From the NCBI GenBank assembly GCA_029934215.1, contig JAOZMR010000145.1, positions 1-7,099 of the forward strand: DNA of 7,099 nt. The letters run 5' to 3'. The position numbers were made by a program, and so were the translations under genes. Numbering within the stretch: position 1 is the stretch's first letter; the number at the start of each line of letters is the position of its first letter. Below the pieces are notes generated by a model, which worked only from the letters and a program-made list of their open reading frames with translations, searched no databases and was not told the DNA's origin. This document shows positions 5,342-7,099 of this stretch, piece after piece. This stretch comes from Pontiellaceae bacterium (GTDB lineage Bacteria; Verrucomicrobiota; Kiritimatiellia; Kiritimatiellales; Tichowtungiaceae).

Positions 5342-6424
5342 ATGATTTATCGAACATACGGAAATACAGGTGTAGAGCTTTCGGCAATTGGTTTTGGTGG
5401 CATGCGATTTCCCAAGCCAAACGACATCGAAAAGAGCGCAGAACTTCTTCTCTACGCGCACGAAAAAGGAATCAATTATTTCGATACCGCACCGTACTAT
5501 TGCGGGGACAAGAGCGAAGAGATTTTTGGTCACGCCTTTAAACAACTCCCGCGTGAGTCGTTTCGTGTGTCCACAAAGTGCATGGTTGCGGATGGAAAAG
5601 AGTTCAGACGCTCGCTTGAACGCTCGCTACAAAAACTGGGTGTCGACAAAATCGACTTCATGAATATTTGGGGTTTAAAATCTGTTGAAGCGTGGAGGGC
5701 GCGCAAAAAAGAAGGCGCATTCCTGGAGCTGGTAAAAGCCCGTGATGAAGGGCTCGTGGATAGGGTGGTTTTTTCCACCCATCTGGGGCACGAGGAGGCA
5801 GAAAGCATTTTCGAAGAGGATGTTTTTGAGGGTGTTACGCTGGGCTATAACGCAATCAACTTTCCGTTTCGTGAGCAGACCGTTAGAAGTGCTGGACGAC
5901 ATGGGCTTGGTGTTGTGACAATGAATCCGCTAGCTGGAGGACTGATTCCGCAGCATGCAAAGCGATTCGATTTCATTCGCAGCGCAGACGATCCAGATGT
6001 GGTTTCCGCCGCCCTGCGCTTTATTCTCTCGAATCCAGCTGTGACGTGTGCGCTCATTGGGTTTTCCTCAAAAGTGGAGATAGATCAAGCGGTTACGGTG
6101 GTTGAACACTTCGCCCCGCTTTCGGCTATGCATTGCGAGGAGATGAAAGCACAGATTACAGACAAGTTTGAAGGTCTTTGCACGGGGTGCGGCTATTGTC
6201 TTCCTTGTCCGCAAAATCTACAAATCCCCCGTTTGATGGATGCCTACAACATGAAAATCCTTCAAAATTCGAACCCGCAAAACATTGTGGGACGTCTAAA
6301 ATTTCAATGGGGTTTAACCCCCGTTGCCGCTGCGGGTTGCACAGCCTGCGGTAAGTGCGAAAAGGCCTGTACGCAGCATCTACCTATCGTCGAACGCCTC
6401 GAAGAGATCCAAGCGCTTCAGTAA
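5342..6424 (+). CDS. Aldo/keto reductase with C-terminal double 4Fe-4S domain
   Basis: A 360-residue NAD(P)H-type oxidoreductase of the aldo/keto reductase TIM-barrel family. The start RTYGNTGVELSAIGFGGMRF is typical. Catalytic-tetrad candidates are D48 and Y53 in FDTAPYYCG and K79 in RVSTK; the usual histidine position falls in KIDFMNIWGL, where a tryptophan is seen. The barrel end (ALRFILSNPAVTCALIGFSS) corresponds to the cofactor-phosphate region. After residue ~278 comes a ferredoxin-like extension: C280-x2-C283-x2-C286-x2-C289-P, then C333-x2-C336-x2-C339-x3-C343, with a TQ where such proteins usually have PQ. This suggests electron transfer via Fe-S clusters. The ribosome-binding site GGGGA (5333-5337) lies close to the ATG. 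It follows the PurF-like gene by 47 bases on the same strand, so co-transcription is plausible. The substrate cannot be predicted. Confidence 0.93.
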   Translation: MIYRTYGNTGVELSAIGFGGMRFPKPNDIEKSAELLLYAHEKGINYFDTAPYYCGDKSEEIFGHAFKQLPRESFRVSTKCMVADGKEFRRSLERSLQKLGVDKIDFMNIWGLKSVEAWRARKKEGAFLELVKARDEGLVDRVVFSTHLGHEEAESIFEEDVFEGVTLGYNAINFPFREQTVRSAGRHGLGVVTMNPLAGGLIPQHAKRFDFIRSADDPDVVSAALRFILSNPAVTCALIGFSSKVEIDQAVTVVEHFAPLSAMHCEEMKAQITDKFEGLCTGCGYCLPCPQNLQIPRLMDAYNMKILQNSNPQNIVGRLKFQWGLTPVAAAGCTACGKCEKACTQHLPIVERLEEIQALQ

Positions 6425-6482
6425 GGCAAATGACCGATGAGTTGATCTATGGCGTGATCTAGATAGAGAGCATCTTTTCTAA

Positions 6483-6776
6483 AGGGATGAAGTACGCAAC
6501 GAATCGACCGCAAAATTGATATTCAAATTTATCACAACTCCAGGCGTAGATCCAACAAACAATCTGGCAGAACAAGCCGTACGCTTCGTTGTGATTGATC
6601 GACTTATCACGCAAGGAACGCGTGGCGAAAAGGGACGGAAAAGCAGTGAGCGTTTATGGACAGTCGTTGGAACCTGTTCGATGCAAGGTCGCTCCGTATA
6701 CGAGTTTCTAAAAAAAGCTGTGCATGCGTATTTTCGAGGTGAGCCCGCCCCATCATTAATGACAGGGTTCATATAA
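6483..6776 (+). pseudogene. IS66-family transposase, C-terminal remnant
   Basis: Open from 6483 after an in-frame TAA at 6480, encoding the last ~98 residues of an IS66-type transposase. The stretch FKFITTPGVDPTNNLAEQAV (6519-6578) is the strongly conserved C-terminal block of this family, including the glutamate (codon 6570-6572) in NNLAEQ that I take as the last acidic catalytic residue. It continues with RFVVIDRLITQGTRGEKGRK, an ERLWTVVGTCSMQGRSVYEFL segment and a normal-looking end at SLMTGFI. The first ~400 residues expected of a full transposase are missing, and the 58 bases between the aldo/keto reductase stop and this frame show no similarity. The only possible start is a TTG at 6516 without a ribosome-binding site. 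It should be non-functional debris of an insertion. Confidence 0.85.
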
Positions 6777-6799
6777 AATTTTCATTTTGAGATCATTTA

Positions 6800-7099
6800 A
6801 CCCACACTGAAAATCTAAAAAAGCGATTCGGTTTAGTTCTCCAAATTCCAAAAAAATGGCCTCTTCAGCAGAATCTGTGGGTTGATTTAGGCTCTGGAAG
6901 ATCCCCCATCGTATGAAGCAGGGCGATTTTGAGCACTTCGTAGCTCCGAAAACCGAAGGCTTTTCTCGTTACCAAATTAACTTTGCGATTTAAACCCTCA
7001 ACAACACCGGAGGAATACTGCTTTTTCGCTTTGAAATAATTCAGACCTGAATCCGTTAGATAATTTCTAAAAAATATGCGTTACCTGTTGGGCTGGAAC
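6800..7099 (-). mobile_element. End of an ISL3-family insertion sequence (runs off the window)
   Basis: The terminal part of an insertion sequence is inferred from the ISL3-type transposase end at 6865-7080. The outer end is not proven: ACCCACACTGAAAATC at 6800-6815, 50-65 bases beyond the transposase stop, is a plausible terminal inverted repeat by position only. The partner end lies beyond base 7099, so neither the inverted repeat nor an 8-bp target duplication can be confirmed here. Confidence 0.45.
6865..7099 (-). pseudogene. ISL3-family transposase, C-terminal fragment with in-frame stop
   Basis: Read on the minus strand from 7080 to the TGA at 6865-6867, the frame gives ~71 residues, including GLNYFKAKKQYSSGVVEGLN, then RKVNLVTRKAFGFRSYEVLK and an end at PEPKSTHRFC. 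This is the hallmark C-terminus of ISL3-family DDE transposases (the LNYF-AKK, S-GVVEGLN and K-GFR blocks, then PEP-TH-F). The same frame holds a TAA at 7081-7083, with residues on its far side (FQPNR) that could fit the family pattern, so a nonsense change is likely, though a frameshift or sequencing error is possible. Only 16 bases remain upstream, so the state of the full gene cannot be judged. Confidence 0.75.

Overview
The window reads as a chromosomal segment of a Gram-negative bacterium, most likely from the PVC superphylum (Verrucomicrobiota, Kiritimatiellota or Lentisphaerota). The basis is indirect: an SHD1-domain secreted protein, a PA14-like periplasmic protein tied to ExbB/ExbD, and ISL3 and IS66 transposase pieces. 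No rRNA or other phylogenetic marker is present, so the phylum is an inference.

Bases 1-3375 form a same-strand cluster for an energy-transducing inner-membrane complex: the 3' end of an ExbB/TolQ-type proton channel, two different ExbD genes, an anchored protein with a TonB-like transmembrane helix (SxxxH motif) whose periplasmic part carries a PA14-like domain, and a secreted SHD1-domain protein. The first two spacers of this cluster (291-409 and 812-972) are unusual. They hold three arrays of short 7-9 bp units: a heptamer array in inverted orientation, a long ACAGGAT-type hairpin, and a directly repeated AACGATTTG array. The later genes are tightly packed.

Bases 3410-6424 hold three same-strand metabolic genes: a complete dUTPase (dut), a PurF-type phosphoribosyltransferase that keeps the PRPP loop and four likely Fe-S cysteines but has lost every recognisable glutaminase residue including the N-terminal cysteine, and an aldo/keto reductase with a C-terminal domain carrying two cysteine clusters of the 4Fe-4S type. 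No functional link among the three is visible beyond orientation and proximity.

Bases 6483-7099 are a mobile-element graveyard or boundary: the last ~98 codons of an IS66-family transposase on the plus strand, then the C-terminal end of an ISL3-family transposase on the minus strand, running off the window and interrupted by an in-frame TAA.

The strongest candidates for something undescribed are the ExbB-ExbD-ExbD / TonB-helix-PA14 / SHD1 gene set and the PurF-like protein with a dead glutaminase domain.
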